Source: Geopseudomonas sagittaria (GTDB taxonomy: Bacteria; Pseudomonadota; Gammaproteobacteria; Pseudomonadales; Pseudomonadaceae). Taken from it: a stretch of 64,000 nt of DNA. Location: positions 1 through 64,000 of the forward strand of contig NZ_FOXM01000011.1 in NCBI RefSeq assembly GCF_900115715.1, written 5' to 3'. The notes beneath the pieces were generated by a model. That model made no database searches, was not told the origin of the DNA, and saw only the letters and a list, made by a program, of their open reading frames with translations. Numbering within the stretch: position 1 is the stretch's first letter; each line of letters opens with the position of its first letter. The translations under genes were made by a program, and so were the position numbers. Below are positions 8,675-19,431 of the stretch, one piece after another.

Positions 8675-8687
8675 AATCAATGGCTTG
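8675..8687. promoter_or_regulatory. IHF-consensus site of the nif11 promoter
   Basis: AATCAATGGCTTG fits WATCAANNNNTTR perfectly and lies between the NifA site and the -24 box. The wider string ATCAATGGCTTGCGT recurs in the modE promoter region. Confidence 0.75.
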
Positions 8688-8700
8688 CGTAAACATGACT

Positions 8701-8716
8701 TGTCGCGTTGGCGACA
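8701..8716. promoter_or_regulatory. NifA upstream activator site of nif11
   Basis: TGTCGCGTTGGCGACA is a perfect TGT-N10-ACA palindrome, about 76 bp upstream of the expected nif11 transcription start. Confidence 0.85.
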
Positions 8717-8756
8717 ATCGCACAGCCGGGCGTTGCAGCAATCCGCACAAGCGCGC

Positions 8757-9902
8757 TCAGCCGAGCAGCGCCACCGCCTTGATCTGCGCCCACAGCCGCT
8801 GCCCCGGTGCGATGCCGAGCTGGTCGGCCGAGCGCCGGGTGATGCGCGCCAGCAGCGGGGTGCCGTCGGCGTCCAGACGCACCAGCACGTGCGCCGGGGT
8901 GTCGGCGGCGGCCAGTGCCTGCACGGTGGCCGGCAGCAGGTTGGTGATGCTGCTGCCTTCGGCGCGCGCCAGCGCCAGGCTGACGTCGCGGGCATGCACG
9001 CGAAAGCGCAGGCGCTGGCCGAGCGCCTCGGGACGGCGGGCGACCAGCACCTCGCCGCCGGGGAACACCAGGCGGGTGAGGTGGTAGGCCTCGTCGTGGT
9101 CGGCGACCCGCGCTTCGATGACCACCCCGGCGTCCTCGCTGAAGGCGGTGGGCAGGTCGAGGCGGGCGAGGGTTTCCTGCAGGCCGCCCTGGGCCACCAC
9201 CCGGCCCTGGTCGAGCAGCACCACGTGGTCGGCCAGGCGCGCCACCTCGTCCGGCGCATGGCTGACGTAGAGCACCGGGATGTCCAGCTCGTCGTGCAGG
9301 CGTTCGAGGTAGGGGAGGATCTCGTTCTTGCGCTTGAGGTCGAGCGCCGCCAGCGGCTCGTCCATCAGCAGCAGGCGCGGACTGGTCAGCAGCGCGCGGG
9401 CGATGCCGACGCGCTGGCGCTCGCCGCCGGACAGGCGCTCGGGCATGCGTTCGAGCAAGTGGCCGATGCCGAGCAGTTCGAGGACGTGTTCCCAGGACAC
9501 CCGCCGGCTGGCCGGGTCGATGCGGCACATGCCGAACTCGAGGTTGCGCCGCACGCTCAGGTGCGGGAACAGGCTGGCCTCCTGGAACACGTAGCCGAGC
9601 GCGCGCTTGTGCGGCGGCACGAACAGGCCGCTGGCGCTGTCCTGCCACAGCTCGCCGTTGACCGCCAGGCGGCCCTGCGGCGCGCGCTCCAGGCCGGCGA
9701 TGCAGCGCAGGCAGGTGGTCTTGCCCGAGCCGGAGTGGCCGAACAGCGCGGTGACGCCGCGCCCGGGCAGGCTCAGGTCGACATCCAGGCTGAAGTCGGC
9801 ATAGGCGAGGCGAAAGCGCGCCTGGATGCCGGCGTCGGCGCGTGCGGCGGGGCTGGTGGCAGTGGCTTCGCTCAGCGTGTGCATGGGGATTCCTTCATTC
9901 AT
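8757..9902 (-). CDS. modC: ModC, molybdate ABC transporter ATP-binding protein
   Basis: 381 residues. The ATPase subunit that powers molybdate import with ModA and ModB at the inner membrane. It has Walker [10 protein letters not shown], the ABC signature LSGGERQ, Walker [13 protein letters not shown], and a switch His in LYVSHAPDE. The C-terminal ~90 residues form a molybdate-binding TOBE/Mop domain. Two starts are possible: 9902 (AAGG upstream) and the internal ATG at 9884 (GAAGGA upstream). The latter gives 375 residues and cannot be excluded. It is the last gene of modE-modA-modB-modC, 23 bp after modB; the nif11 gene follows on the same strand with its own promoter. Confidence 0.96.
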   Translation of the reverse strand: MNEGIPMHTLSEATATSPAARADAGIQARFRLAYADFSLDVDLSLPGRGVTALFGHSGSGKTTCLRCIAGLERAPQGRLAVNGELWQDSASGLFVPPHKRALGYVFQEASLFPHLSVRRNLEFGMCRIDPASRRVSWEHVLELLGIGHLLERMPERLSGGERQRVGIARALLTSPRLLLMDEPLAALDLKRKNEILPYLERLHDELDIPVLYVSHAPDEVARLADHVVLLDQGRVVAQGGLQETLARLDLPTAFSEDAGVVIEARVADHDEAYHLTRLVFPGGEVLVARRPEALGQRLRFRVHARDVSLALARAEGSSITNLLPATVQALAAADTPAHVLVRLDADGTPLLARITRRSADQLGIAPGQRLWAQIKAVALLG

Positions 9903-9925
9903 GTGACGCCTTCATGCAGTGCGGC

Positions 9926-10609
9926 TCAGCCGCGCCAGCCCTGTTTCAGCCGGCTGCTGTACAGCGCCAGCAGCACCAGGAAGGAGAACGCCAGCATGCC
10001 GCCAGCCAGCCAGTGGGCCTGGGCGTACTCCATGGCTTCGACGTGATCGTAGATCTGTACCGACACCACGCGGGTCTGCTCCGGGATGTTGCCGCCGATC
10101 ATCAGCACCACGCCGAACTCGCCGACGGTGTGGGCGAAGCCGAGGATCGCGGCGGTGACGAAGCCGGGTTTGGCCAGCGGCAGCACGACCGTGAAGAAGG
10201 TGTCCGCGGGGCTGGCGCGCAGGGTCGCCGCCACCTCCAGCGGGCGCTCGCCGATCGCCTCGAAGGCGTTCTGCAGGGGCTGCACGACGAACGGCAGCGA
10301 GTAGAACACCGAGGCCACCACCAGTCCGGCGAAGGTGAAGGGCAGGGTGCCCAGCCCCAGGCTCAGGGTCAGCTGGCCGATGAAGCCGTGCGGGCCCATC
10401 GCCACCAGCAGGTAGAAGCCGAGCACGGTGGGCGGCAGCACCAGCGGCAGGGCGACCACCGCACCGATGGGACCCTTCCACTTCGAGCGGGTGCGCGCCA
10501 GCCACCAGCCGATCGGCGTGCCGATCAGCAGCAGCAGCACGGTGGTCAGCGTGGCCAGCTTGAGGGTCAGCCAGATCGCTGCGAGGTCGACACTGTCGAG
10601 CGGGACCAT
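9926..10609 (-). CDS. modB: ModB, molybdate ABC transporter permease
   Basis: 227 residues, about five or six membrane helices, for example [21 protein letters not shown] and the C-terminal [15 protein letters not shown]. The EAA loop that docks the ATPase is visible as [20 protein letters not shown]. The length equals typical ModB. It lies 19 bp after modA and 23 bp before modC. It forms the channel through which ModA-delivered molybdate crosses the inner membrane. Confidence 0.96.
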   Translation of the reverse strand: MVPLDSVDLAAIWLTLKLATLTTVLLLLIGTPIGWWLARTRSKWKGPIGAVVALPLVLPPTVLGFYLLVAMGPHGFIGQLTLSLGLGTLPFTFAGLVVASVFYSLPFVVQPLQNAFEAIGERPLEVAATLRASPADTFFTVVLPLAKPGFVTAAILGFAHTVGEFGVVLMIGGNIPEQTRVVSVQIYDHVEAMEYAQAHWLAGGMLAFSFLVLLALYSSRLKQGWRG

Positions 10610-10628
10610 GCCGCGGCTCCTTGTTCAG

Positions 10629-12365
<1,737 letters not shown>

Positions 12366-12374
12366 TTATGCCGG

Positions 12375-12398
12375 CGCTATGTCGTTTTGTATATAGCG
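12375..12398. promoter_or_regulatory. ModE-box-like palindrome
   Basis: CGCTATGTC (12375-12383), a 6-bp spacer, and TATATAGCG (12390-12398) match the ModE operator pattern CGCTATATA-N6-TATATARCG, with two mismatches in the left half. It lies between the NifA sites of the divergent modE and iscA-nifU promoters, where ModE could influence either unit. Confidence 0.75.
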
Positions 12399-12457
12399 CT
12401 ACACGCACAGCGCCGCTCGCGGTCGTTGCGCGGTACTGCGGGTGTCGGCGTCGCGCT

Positions 12458-12473
12458 TGTCGCAAACCCGACA
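12458..12473 (+). promoter_or_regulatory. NifA upstream activator site of iscA-nifU
   Basis: TGTCGCAAACCCGACA, identical to the nifE site, including one extra T on the left. It is centred about 128 bp before the expected start of transcription. Confidence 0.9.
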
Positions 12474-12525
12474 TTGGCCGCTGCACGTCCTTTTCGCGAC
12501 AGCCGCGGGTGTCGGCGTTGATCGC

Positions 12526-12538
12526 CAATCCATTGATA
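12526..12538. promoter_or_regulatory. IHF-consensus site of the iscA-nifU promoter
   Basis: On the minus strand TATCAATGGATTG matches WATCAANNNNTTR exactly. It lies between the NifA site and the -24 element. Confidence 0.75.
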
Positions 12539-12566
12539 TCAAAGGGAATTTTCTGCTCCATCGGCG

Positions 12567-12582
12567 TGGCATGGCGGTTGCA
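12567..12582 (+). promoter_or_regulatory. Sigma-54 promoter of the iscA-nifU-nifS operon
   Basis: TGGCAT-N5-GTTGCA with the invariant GG (12568-12569) and GC (12580-12581) exactly 10 bp apart, 54 bp before the iscA start. Confidence 0.9.
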
Positions 12583-12635
12583 ACGGCTGTCCTGCCGGTT
12601 GGCTCAAGCCACCGCAGAGCCGAGGAGACACGCCG

Positions 12636-12959
12636 ATGATTACCATGACCGACAGCGCGAAGAGTGCCGTTACCCGCTTCATCAGCAGCACGGACAAGCC
12701 GGTCGCCGGCTTGCGTATCCGCGTCGAGGGCGGCGGCTGCTCCGGGCTCAAGTACAGCCTGAAACTGGAAGAAAGCGGTGCCGAGGGCGACCAGCAGCTC
12801 GACTGCGGCGGCATCACCCTGCTGATCGACGACACCAGCGCGCCACTGCTCGCCGGCGTGACCATGGACTTCGTGGAAAGCATGGAGGGCAGCGGCTTCA
12901 CCTTCGTCAATCCGAACGCCAGCAACAGCTGCAGCTGCGGCAAATCCTTCGCCTGCTAG
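12636..12959 (+). CDS. Nif-specific IscA/HesB Fe-S carrier protein
   Basis: 107 residues of the A-type Fe-S carrier family. It has the three conserved cysteines: one in GGGCSGLKY and two in the C-terminal CSCGKSF. It probably carries iron or Fe-S clusters from NifU to nitrogenase components; Azotobacter calls the equivalent gene iscA-nif. GAGGAGAC upstream sets the start. It is the first gene of the long operon running to clpX, driven by the NifA/IHF/sigma-54 promoter just upstream. Confidence 0.94.
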   Translation: MITMTDSAKSAVTRFISSTDKPVAGLRIRVEGGGCSGLKYSLKLEESGAEGDQQLDCGGITLLIDDTSAPLLAGVTMDFVESMEGSGFTFVNPNASNSCSCGKSFAC

Positions 12960-13016
12960 GCAACCCCCAGGTTGCCGGCAGCACCGGCGGCCCCGTCTTA
13001 CTGGAGATCAGCCGTC

Positions 13017-13988
13017 ATGTGGGATTACTCGGAAAAGGTCAAAGAACACTTCTACAACCCGAAGAACGCCGGAGCGGTGGTCGAGGCCAACGCCGTCGGC
13101 GACGTCGGCTCGCTGAGCTGCGGCGACGCCCTGCGCCTGACCCTCAAGGTCGATCCGGACACCGACGTGATCCTCGACGCCGGCTTCCAGACCTTCGGCT
13201 GCGGTTCGGCGATCGCCTCAAGCTCGGCGCTGACCGAGATGATCAAGGGCCTCACCGTCGACCAGGCGCTGAAGATCAGCAACCAGGACATCGCCGACTT
13301 CCTCGACGGCCTGCCGCCGGAGAAGATGCACTGCTCGGTGATGGGCCGCGAGGCGCTGCAGGCGGCGGTCGCCAACTACCGCGGCGAGGAACTCGAGGAC
13401 GACCACGAGGAAGGCGCGCTGGTCTGCAAGTGCTTCGCCGTCGACGAGGTGATGGTGCGCGAGACGATCCGCGCCAACAACCTGTCCAGCGTCGAGGACG
13501 TCACCAACTACACCAAGGCCGGCGGCGGCTGCTCGGCCTGTCATGAAGGCCTCGAGCGCCTGCTCAGCGAGGAGCTGGCCGCCCGCGGCGAGGTGTTCGT
13601 CGCCGCGCCGACCAAGGCCAAGTCGAAGTCGGGGCTGGTCAACCTGCAGGCGCCGATCCCGGCGGCCGAACCGGCTCCCGCGGCGGCGGCCGCCCCCGCG
13701 CCCGCCGCGCCGAAGATGACCAACCTGCAGCGCATCCGCCGCATCGAGACCGTGCTGGAGTCGATCCGTCCGACCCTGCAGCGCGACCACGGCGACGTCG
13801 AGCTGCTCGAAGTCGACGGCAAGAACGTCTACGTCAAGCTGACCGGCGCCTGCACCGGCTGCCAGATGGCCAGCATGACCCTCAGCGGCATCCAGCAGCG
13901 ACTGATCGAGGAACTCGGCGAATTCGTCAAGGTGATCCCGGTCAGCGCCGCCGGCGCCGCGGCCGCCCACGCCCAGCTGGAGGTGTGA
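13017..13988 (+). CDS. nifU: NifU, Fe-S cluster scaffold for nitrogenase
   Basis: 323 residues in three modules. The N-terminal IscU-like domain (1-125) carries cluster-building cysteines: Cys35 in SLSCGD, another in FGCGSA and another in MHCSVMG. A central BFD-like [2Fe-2S] domain has CKC and GGGCSACH. After an Ala/Pro-rich linker ([18 protein letters not shown]) comes a C-terminal Nfu domain with [10 protein letters not shown]. Together they assemble [2Fe-2S] and [4Fe-4S] clusters with sulfur from NifS and pass them to NifH and other nif proteins. GGAG upstream supports the ATG at 13017. nifS starts 1 bp after its stop. Confidence 0.97.
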   Translation: MWDYSEKVKEHFYNPKNAGAVVEANAVGDVGSLSCGDALRLTLKVDPDTDVILDAGFQTFGCGSAIASSSALTEMIKGLTVDQALKISNQDIADFLDGLPPEKMHCSVMGREALQAAVANYRGEELEDDHEEGALVCKCFAVDEVMVRETIRANNLSSVEDVTNYTKAGGGCSACHEGLERLLSEELAARGEVFVAAPTKAKSKSGLVNLQAPIPAAEPAPAAAAAPAPAAPKMTNLQRIRRIETVLESIRPTLQRDHGDVELLEVDGKNVYVKLTGACTGCQMASMTLSGIQQRLIEELGEFVKVIPVSAAGAAAAHAQLEV

Positions 13989-13989
13989 C

Positions 13990-15198
13990 ATGACCGCCGT
14001 CTATCTCGACAACAACGCCACCACCCGCGTCGACGACGAAGTGGTGCAGGCCATGCTGCCGTTCTTCACCGAGCAGTTCGGCAACCCCTCGTCGCTGCAC
14101 AGCTTCGGCAACCAGGTCGGCATGGCACTGAAGAAGGCCCGGCAGAGCGTGCAGAAGCTGCTCGGCGCCGAGCACGACTCGGAAATCATCTTCACCTCCT
14201 GCGGCACCGAGGCCGACTCCACCGCGATCCTCTCGGCGCTCAAGGCCCAGCCCGAGCGCAAGACCATCATCACCACCACGGTCGAGCACCCGGCGGTGCT
14301 GACCCTCTGCGACTACCTGGTCACCGAGGGCTACACCGTGCACAAGCTGGCGGTGGACAAGCGCGGCCGGCTCAACCTCGACGAGTACGCCGCGCTGCTG
14401 GGCGACGACGTGGCGGTGGTGTCGGTGATGTGGGCCAACAACGAGACCGGCACCCTGTTCCCGGTCGAGGAAATGGCGCGCATGGCCGACGAGTACGGGG
14501 TGATGTTCCACACCGACGCGGTGCAGGCGGTAGGCAAGGTGCCGATCGACCTGCAGAACTCGTCGATCCACATGCTCTCGCTGTCCGGCCACAAGCTGCA
14601 CGCGCCCAAGGGCATCGGCGTGCTCTACCTGCGCCGCGGCACGCGCTTCCGCCCGCTGCTGCGCGGTGGCCACCAGGAGCGCGGCCGCCGCGCCGGCACC
14701 GAGAACGCGGCCTCCATCGTCGGCCTGGGCGTGGCCGCCGAGCGCGCGCTGCAGTTCATGGCCCACGAGAACACCGAGGTCAGGCGCCTGCGCGACAAGC
14801 TGGAAGCCGGCATCCTCGCCGCGGTGCCCTACGCCTTCGTCACCGGCGATCCGGGCAACCGTTTGCCTAACACCGCCAACATCGCCTTCGAGTACATCGA
14901 GGGCGAGGCCATCCTGCTGCTGCTGAACAAGGTCGGCATCGCCGCCTCCAGCGGCTCGGCCTGCACCTCGGGTTCGCTGGAGCCCTCGCACGTGATGCGC
15001 GCGATGGACATTCCCTACACCGCCGCCCACGGCACCGTGCGCTTCTCGCTGTCGCGCTACACCACGGAGGCGGAGATCGACCACGTGATCCGCGAGGTGC
15101 CGGCGATCGTCGCCCAGCTGCGCAAGCTGTCGCCGTACTGGAACGGCGACGGTCCGGTGGAAGACCCCGGCAAGGCGTTCGCGCCGGTCTACGCCTGA
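13990..15198 (+). CDS. nifS: NifS, cysteine desulfurase
   Basis: 402 residues. A PLP enzyme that removes sulfur from L-cysteine and hands it to NifU for Fe-S cluster assembly. The PLP-binding lysine lies in [14 protein letters not shown], the cofactor His region in TTVEHPAV, and the persulfide-forming Cys is residue 325 in [10 protein letters not shown], as in Azotobacter NifS. GGAGG directly before the start couples it to nifU. Cysteine may be supplied by CysE1, encoded two genes downstream. Confidence 0.97.
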   Translation: MTAVYLDNNATTRVDDEVVQAMLPFFTEQFGNPSSLHSFGNQVGMALKKARQSVQKLLGAEHDSEIIFTSCGTEADSTAILSALKAQPERKTIITTTVEHPAVLTLCDYLVTEGYTVHKLAVDKRGRLNLDEYAALLGDDVAVVSVMWANNETGTLFPVEEMARMADEYGVMFHTDAVQAVGKVPIDLQNSSIHMLSLSGHKLHAPKGIGVLYLRRGTRFRPLLRGGHQERGRRAGTENAASIVGLGVAAERALQFMAHENTEVRRLRDKLEAGILAAVPYAFVTGDPGNRLPNTANIAFEYIEGEAILLLLNKVGIAASSGSACTSGSLEPSHVMRAMDIPYTAAHGTVRFSLSRYTTEAEIDHVIREVPAIVAQLRKLSPYWNGDGPVEDPGKAFAPVYA

Positions 15199-15250
15199 GT
15201 CGTCGCCCCGCGGGAGACCGCCCCATCCGCAGTTGTTGTTGGAGGAAGCC

Positions 15251-16405
15251 ATGGCCAGCGTGATCATCGACGACACCACCCTGCGCGACGGCGAGCAGAG
15301 CGCCGGGGTGGCCTTCAGTGTCGAGGAGAAGATCGCCATCGCCCGCGCCCTCGCCGCGCTGGGCGTGCCGGAGTTGGAGATCGGCATTCCCAGCATGGGC
15401 GAGGAGGAGCGCGAGGGCATGCGCGCCATCGCCGGTCTCAAGCTGCCGGCGCAGCTGCTGGCCTGGTGCCGGCTGTGCGACGGCGATCTCGCCGCGGCAC
15501 GCGACAGCGGGGTGGGCATGGTCGATCTGTCGCTGCCGGTGTCCGACCTGATGCTCCAGCACAAGTTGGGCCGCGACCGCGACTGGGCCCTGGGCGAAGT
15601 GGCGCGGCTGGTCGGCGAAGCGCGCCTGGCCGGCTTCGAGGTGTGCCTGGGCTGCGAGGATGCCTCGCGGGCCGACATGGAGTTCGTCGTGCGCGTCGCC
15701 CACGTGGCCCAGGCGGCCGGCGCGCGGCGCCTGCGCTTCGCCGATACCGTGGGGGTGATGGAGCCGTTCGGCATGCTCGAGCGCTTCCGCTTCCTGCGTG
15801 CGCGCCTCGATCTCGAGCTGGAGGTGCACGCCCACGACGACTTCGGCCTGGCCACCGCCAACACCCTGGCGGCGGTGCTGGGCGGCGCCAGCCACATCAA
15901 TACCACGGTCAACGGTCTCGGCGAGCGCGCCGGCAATGCGGCGCTGGAGGAGTGCGCGCTGGCCCTCAAGCATCTGCACGGCATCGATACCGGCATCGAC
16001 ACCCGCGGCATCCCGTCGATCTCGGCGCTGGTCGAGCAGGCTTCCGGCCGCCGGGTGGCCTGGCAGAAGAGCGTGGTCGGCGCCGGGGTGTTCACCCACG
16101 AGGCCGGTATCCATGTCGATGGCCTGCTCAAGCACCGGCGCAACTACGAGGGGCTGAATCCCGACGAGCTGGGGCGCAGTCACAGTCTGGTGCTGGGCAA
16201 GCACTCCGGGGCGCACATGGTGCGCAACAGCTACCGCGAACTGGGTATCGAGCTGGACGACTGGCAGAGCCAGGCGCTGCTCGGGCGCATCCGCGCCTTT
16301 TCCACGCGCACCAAGCGCAGCCCGCAGGCCGTCGAGCTGGAGGAGTTCTACCGTCAGCTGGGCGAGCAGGGCGCGCCCATCCTGGTCGCAGGAGGTCTGG
16401 CATGA
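15251..16405 (+). CDS. nifV: NifV, homocitrate synthase
   Basis: 384 residues. It condenses acetyl-CoA with 2-oxoglutarate to make homocitrate, the organic ligand of FeMo-cofactor. It belongs to the LeuA/HMGL-like TIM-barrel family. The start of the barrel is [17 protein letters not shown], and the metal-binding HxH lies in [26 protein letters not shown] and the C-terminal GKHSGAHMV are also typical. The ATG at 15251 follows GGAGGAAGCC directly. The last four bases overlap the cysE1 start (ATGA). Confidence 0.97.
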   Translation: MASVIIDDTTLRDGEQSAGVAFSVEEKIAIARALAALGVPELEIGIPSMGEEEREGMRAIAGLKLPAQLLAWCRLCDGDLAAARDSGVGMVDLSLPVSDLMLQHKLGRDRDWALGEVARLVGEARLAGFEVCLGCEDASRADMEFVVRVAHVAQAAGARRLRFADTVGVMEPFGMLERFRFLRARLDLELEVHAHDDFGLATANTLAAVLGGASHINTTVNGLGERAGNAALEECALALKHLHGIDTGIDTRGIPSISALVEQASGRRVAWQKSVVGAGVFTHEAGIHVDGLLKHRRNYEGLNPDELGRSHSLVLGKHSGAHMVRNSYRELGIELDDWQSQALLGRIRAFSTRTKRSPQAVELEEFYRQLGEQGAPILVAGGLA

Positions 16406-17187
16406 GCCTGTGGCGCGAGTGGCAGGGCGACATCCGCTGCGTGTTCCAGCGCGACCCGGCTGCGCGCACCAGTTTCGAGGTGCTCACCACCTATCCGGGG
16501 GTGCACGCGATCATGCTCTATCGCCTCGCGCATCGCCTGTGGCGGGCCGAGTGGCGCTATGCGGCGCGGCTGCTGTCGTTCCTCGCCCGGCTGGTCAGCA
16601 ACGTCGACATCCATCCCGGCGCGGTCATCGGCCCGCGCTTCTTCATCGACCATGGTGCCGGCGTGGTGATCGGCGAGACCGCCGAGATCGGCGCGGACGT
16701 GACCCTCTACCATGGCGTCACCCTCGGCGGCACCAGCTGGCGCAAGGGCAAGCGTCACCCGACCCTGGGCGACGGCGTGCTGGTCGGCGCCGGAGCGAAG
16801 GTGCTCGGGCCGATCACCGTGGGCGCCGGCGCCCGGGTCGGTGCCAACTCGGTGGTGGTCCAGGACGTACCGGACGGCTGCACGGTGGTCGGCATCCCTG
16901 GCAAGGTGGTCAGGCTGCGCGAGGCCGGCCAGCCCAACCCCTACGGCATCGACCTCGACCATCACCTGATCCCCGACCCGGTCGGCAAGGCCATCGCCTG
17001 CCTGCTCGAGCGCCTGGACAGCCTGGAGAAACAGGTCGAGGCGGGCGGCCTGCTCGCTGCCGGCAGCCAGCAGCAGCACTACCAGAGCTGCGACCCGGAC
17101 AACAGCATCTGCGAGAGCGATTGCGCCGGCGGTGCCCTGGCCCAGGCGCTGCGTGCGCCGCGGCGGCGCCTGCCGGGCGGCGAGTGA
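16402..17187 (+). CDS. cysE1: CysE1, serine O-acetyltransferase of the nif cluster
   Basis: 261 residues. It makes O-acetylserine, the rate-limiting step for cysteine, so it can boost cysteine supply to NifS during nitrogen fixation. It is a left-handed beta-helix enzyme with hexapeptide repeats ([59 protein letters not shown]) and the active-site His in YHGVTLGGT. The first ~55 residues are the short SAT head. The extra C-terminal tail contains three cysteines ([15 protein letters not shown]), which is unusual. It overlaps nifV by 4 bp. Confidence 0.93.
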   Translation: MSLWREWQGDIRCVFQRDPAARTSFEVLTTYPGVHAIMLYRLAHRLWRAEWRYAARLLSFLARLVSNVDIHPGAVIGPRFFIDHGAGVVIGETAEIGADVTLYHGVTLGGTSWRKGKRHPTLGDGVLVGAGAKVLGPITVGAGARVGANSVVVQDVPDGCTVVGIPGKVVRLREAGQPNPYGIDLDHHLIPDPVGKAIACLLERLDSLEKQVEAGGLLAAGSQQQHYQSCDPDNSICESDCAGGALAQALRAPRRRLPGGE

Positions 17188-17198
17188 CGGAGGCGAGC

Positions 17199-17738
17199 AT
17201 GGATCTGCAGGACTTCAACGGCGACGGCCTGTACTTCGACGAACCGCAGTCGGCGGCGGTCGACAGCCTGCTCGCCGCCGCCGCCGAGCAGTACGCCGAG
17301 GGCGGTGCTGAGCCGCCGCTGCTGGCGGCGCAGGCGCTGGCCCCGGACAACCTCAGCGTGCTGGTCGGCCTGTACCGCTTCTACTACTACCAGCACCGCT
17401 ATCAGGATGCGCTGCAGATCGCCGAGCAGGTGATGGCGGTGGTCGGCCCGCGTCTGCAGCTGCCTGCCGACTGGCGCCACATCGACCAGGACGCGCTGCT
17501 GGTGGCTGCCGAGCGCGGCATCGGCCTGCTGCGCTTTCATCTGCTGGCGCTCAAGGGCGCCGGCTACCTCAGCCTGCGCCTGGGCCGTTTCGAGCAGGGC
17601 AAGGCCATGCTGGTCAAGGTCGTCGAGCTGGATGCGGACAACCGCCTGGGCGCCAGGCTGCTGCTGGATGTGCTGGCAGCGAACAACGCCGAGATCGTCA
17701 CTTTCCCCACTGCGGCCACCGCGGAGATACGACCATGA
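17199..17738 (+). CDS. TPR-like protein of the nif cluster, copy 2
   Basis: 179 residues, mostly helical. It is a paralogue of the protein at 6600-7100: SVLVGLYRFYYYQHRYQDAL lines up with copy 1, and later LLALKGAGYLSLRLGRFEQG and MLVKVVELDADNRLGARLLL also correspond. The N-terminus (MDLQDFNGDGLYFDEPQSA) and the C-terminal tail differ from copy 1. It has no catalytic motif and is likely an assembly or adaptor protein. Its stop overlaps the nifW start (ATGA, 17735-17738), so the two are translationally coupled; a functional link to NifW is inferred from this only. Confidence 0.82.
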   Translation: MDLQDFNGDGLYFDEPQSAAVDSLLAAAAEQYAEGGAEPPLLAAQALAPDNLSVLVGLYRFYYYQHRYQDALQIAEQVMAVVGPRLQLPADWRHIDQDALLVAAERGIGLLRFHLLALKGAGYLSLRLGRFEQGKAMLVKVVELDADNRLGARLLLDVLAANNAEIVTFPTAATAEIRP

Positions 17739-18082
17739 CCGTACAAGGCTTTTCCCCGGATTCCGACCTGACGCTGGACGAGGCCATGGAAGACCTGGTG
17801 TCTGCCGAAGACTTCCTCGACTTCTTCGGCGTGCCCTTCGACCAGACGGTCGTGCACATCAATCGTCTGCACATCATGCAGCGCTACCACGACTACCTGA
17901 GCAAGAGCGGCGATCTGGACGGGCACGACGACAGCGTGCGCCAGGCGGTCTATCGCCAGCTGCTCAGCCGCGCCTACCAGGACTTCGTCGACTCCGACGC
18001 GCAGACCGAGAAGGTGTTCAAGGTGTTTCGCATGCACGAGCCGCAGACCACCTTCGTCTCCATCGACCAGCTGCTGAGCTGA
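17735..18082 (+). CDS. nifW: NifW, nitrogenase stabilising/protective protein
   Basis: 115 residues, matching the usual NifW size. Family landmarks are EDLVSAEDFLDFFGVPFD, VVHINRLHIMQRYHDYL and VFRMHEPQTTFVSIDQLL. NifW associates with the MoFe protein and is needed for full activity, particularly under oxygen stress. It overlaps the upstream TPR-like gene by 4 bp and is followed 19 bp later by nifZ, the usual partner. Confidence 0.96.
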   Translation: MTVQGFSPDSDLTLDEAMEDLVSAEDFLDFFGVPFDQTVVHINRLHIMQRYHDYLSKSGDLDGHDDSVRQAVYRQLLSRAYQDFVDSDAQTEKVFKVFRMHEPQTTFVSIDQLLS

Positions 18083-18101
18083 GCCAGGGGAGGACAGAGT
18101 C

Positions 18102-18572
18102 ATGAGCCTGCCGCTATTCGAGTACGGCGATGAAGTGCGCGTGGTGCGCAATGTGCGCAACGACGGCACCTATCCGGGCATGGACACCGGCACGCTGCTG
18201 ATCCGCCGCGGCGCGGTGGGCTGCGTGTACGACGTCGGCACCTACCTGCAGGACCAGCTGATCTACCGCGTGCACTTTCTCGAGTCCGGCCGCACCGTCG
18301 GCTGTCGCGAGGAGGAGCTGATCGCCGCGGCGGAGCCCTGGGTGCCCAGCCTGTTCGAGTTCCGCGACAACGTAGTGGCCACCCGCAGCCTGGCCCTGCG
18401 CGGCGAGGTGGTGGTGGAAATGGGCCGCCAGGGCAGCGTGATGAAGGTGCTGCGCGACCTGCCGCAGGGCGTCCAGTACCACGTGCATTTCGGCGACGGC
18501 CTGGTGCTGCAGGTTCCCGAGCAGAGCCTGGGCGCAGTCGATGCGCCGGCGGAGGTGACCGATGGACCATAA
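18102..18572 (+). CDS. nifZ: NifZ, P-cluster maturation factor
   Basis: 156 residues. NifZ aids formation of the second P-cluster in the MoFe protein. Two similar SH3-like halves are visible: FEYGDEVRVVRNVRNDGTYPG near the N-terminus and FEFRDNVVATRSLALRG about 85 residues later. Each is followed by a 'YRVHF' or 'YHVHF' strand (LIYRVHFLESGRTVGCREEEL; VQYHVHFGDGLVLQV). Its end overlaps nifM by 11 bp, and GGGGAGGA precedes the start. Confidence 0.95.
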   Translation: MSLPLFEYGDEVRVVRNVRNDGTYPGMDTGTLLIRRGAVGCVYDVGTYLQDQLIYRVHFLESGRTVGCREEELIAAAEPWVPSLFEFRDNVVATRSLALRGEVVVEMGRQGSVMKVLRDLPQGVQYHVHFGDGLVLQVPEQSLGAVDAPAEVTDGP

Positions 18573-19431
18573 CGACGCTGACGACCGCTACTACCTGCTG
18601 CAGGTGGCCCGCGAGCAGTTCGGCTGCGAGCCGGACAAGCTCGATGCCGAGCAGCTCCGGCAGGCCGGGCGCATCGTCGCCCGCCAGCGGCGGATCGAGG
18701 ATGCCGTGCTGCGCAGTGGCGAAGCGAGCGGCGTGGTGATTCCCGCCGCGCAGGTCGAGGAGGCCCGCGCGCAGATCGCCGGCCGCTATGCCGACGACCA
18801 GGCCCTGCGCGAAGCCCTGGCCAGCCATGGCCTGGACGACGGCGCACTGCGTGCGGCGCTGTCCAGGACGCTGAAGGTCGAGGCCGTGCTCGAGCGCATC
18901 TGCGCCGGCCTGCCGCAAATCAGCGACACCGATCTGAGCCTCTACTACTTCAACCACCCGGAGCAGTTCCAGCGCCCGGAGTCGCGCGAGGCGCGGCATA
19001 TCCTGATCACCATCAATCCAGACTACCCGGAAAACACCCGGCAAGCGGCGCGGGCGCGGCTGGAGGCGATTGCCAAGCGCGTGCGCAGCAAGCCGGAGCG
19101 CTTTGCCGATCAGGCCCTCAAGCATTCGGAGTGTCCCACCGCGCTGCAGGGCGGCCTGCTCGGCCACGTTACCCCCGGCAAGTTGTATCCGCAGCTGGAG
19201 GCCAGCCTGTTCTCGCTGGCCGCGGGCGAGCTGAGTCCGCTGCTCGAGTCGCCGCTGGGCCTGCACCTGCTGCGTTGCGAAGCGGTGGTCCCGGCCGCCC
19301 GGGTGACCCTCGAGGAAGCCCTGCCGCGCCTGCGCGACCGCCTGCATGACCGCCAGCGCAAGGCGTTCCAGCGGCAATGGCTGGAGCGTCTGTTGCAACA
19401 ATCCGCCCCCGAGGAGAAGGCCCATGGCTGA
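18562..19431 (+). CDS. nifM: NifM, peptidyl-prolyl isomerase for Fe-protein maturation
   Basis: 289 residues. NifM is required to mature the nitrogenase Fe protein NifH, by proline isomerisation. The C-terminal half is a parvulin domain: EARHILITINPDYPEN, then ADQALKHSECPTALQGGLLGHVTPGKLYPQLEASLF, and LGLHLLRCEAVVPA. The N-terminal ~130 residues form a helical chaperone-like region. It overlaps nifZ by 11 bp and clpX by 8 bp, so this stretch is tightly coupled. It ends in the sequence that begins ClpX. Confidence 0.95.
   Translation: MDHNDADDRYYLLQVAREQFGCEPDKLDAEQLRQAGRIVARQRRIEDAVLRSGEASGVVIPAAQVEEARAQIAGRYADDQALREALASHGLDDGALRAALSRTLKVEAVLERICAGLPQISDTDLSLYYFNHPEQFQRPESREARHILITINPDYPENTRQAARARLEAIAKRVRSKPERFADQALKHSECPTALQGGLLGHVTPGKLYPQLEASLFSLAAGELSPLLESPLGLHLLRCEAVVPAARVTLEEALPRLRDRLHDRQRKAFQRQWLERLLQQSAPEEKAHG

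Noticed and set aside
13942-16143. Large minus-strand open frame opposite nifS and nifV
   Set aside because: Shadow frame; nifS and nifV are certain and codon bias favours the plus strand.
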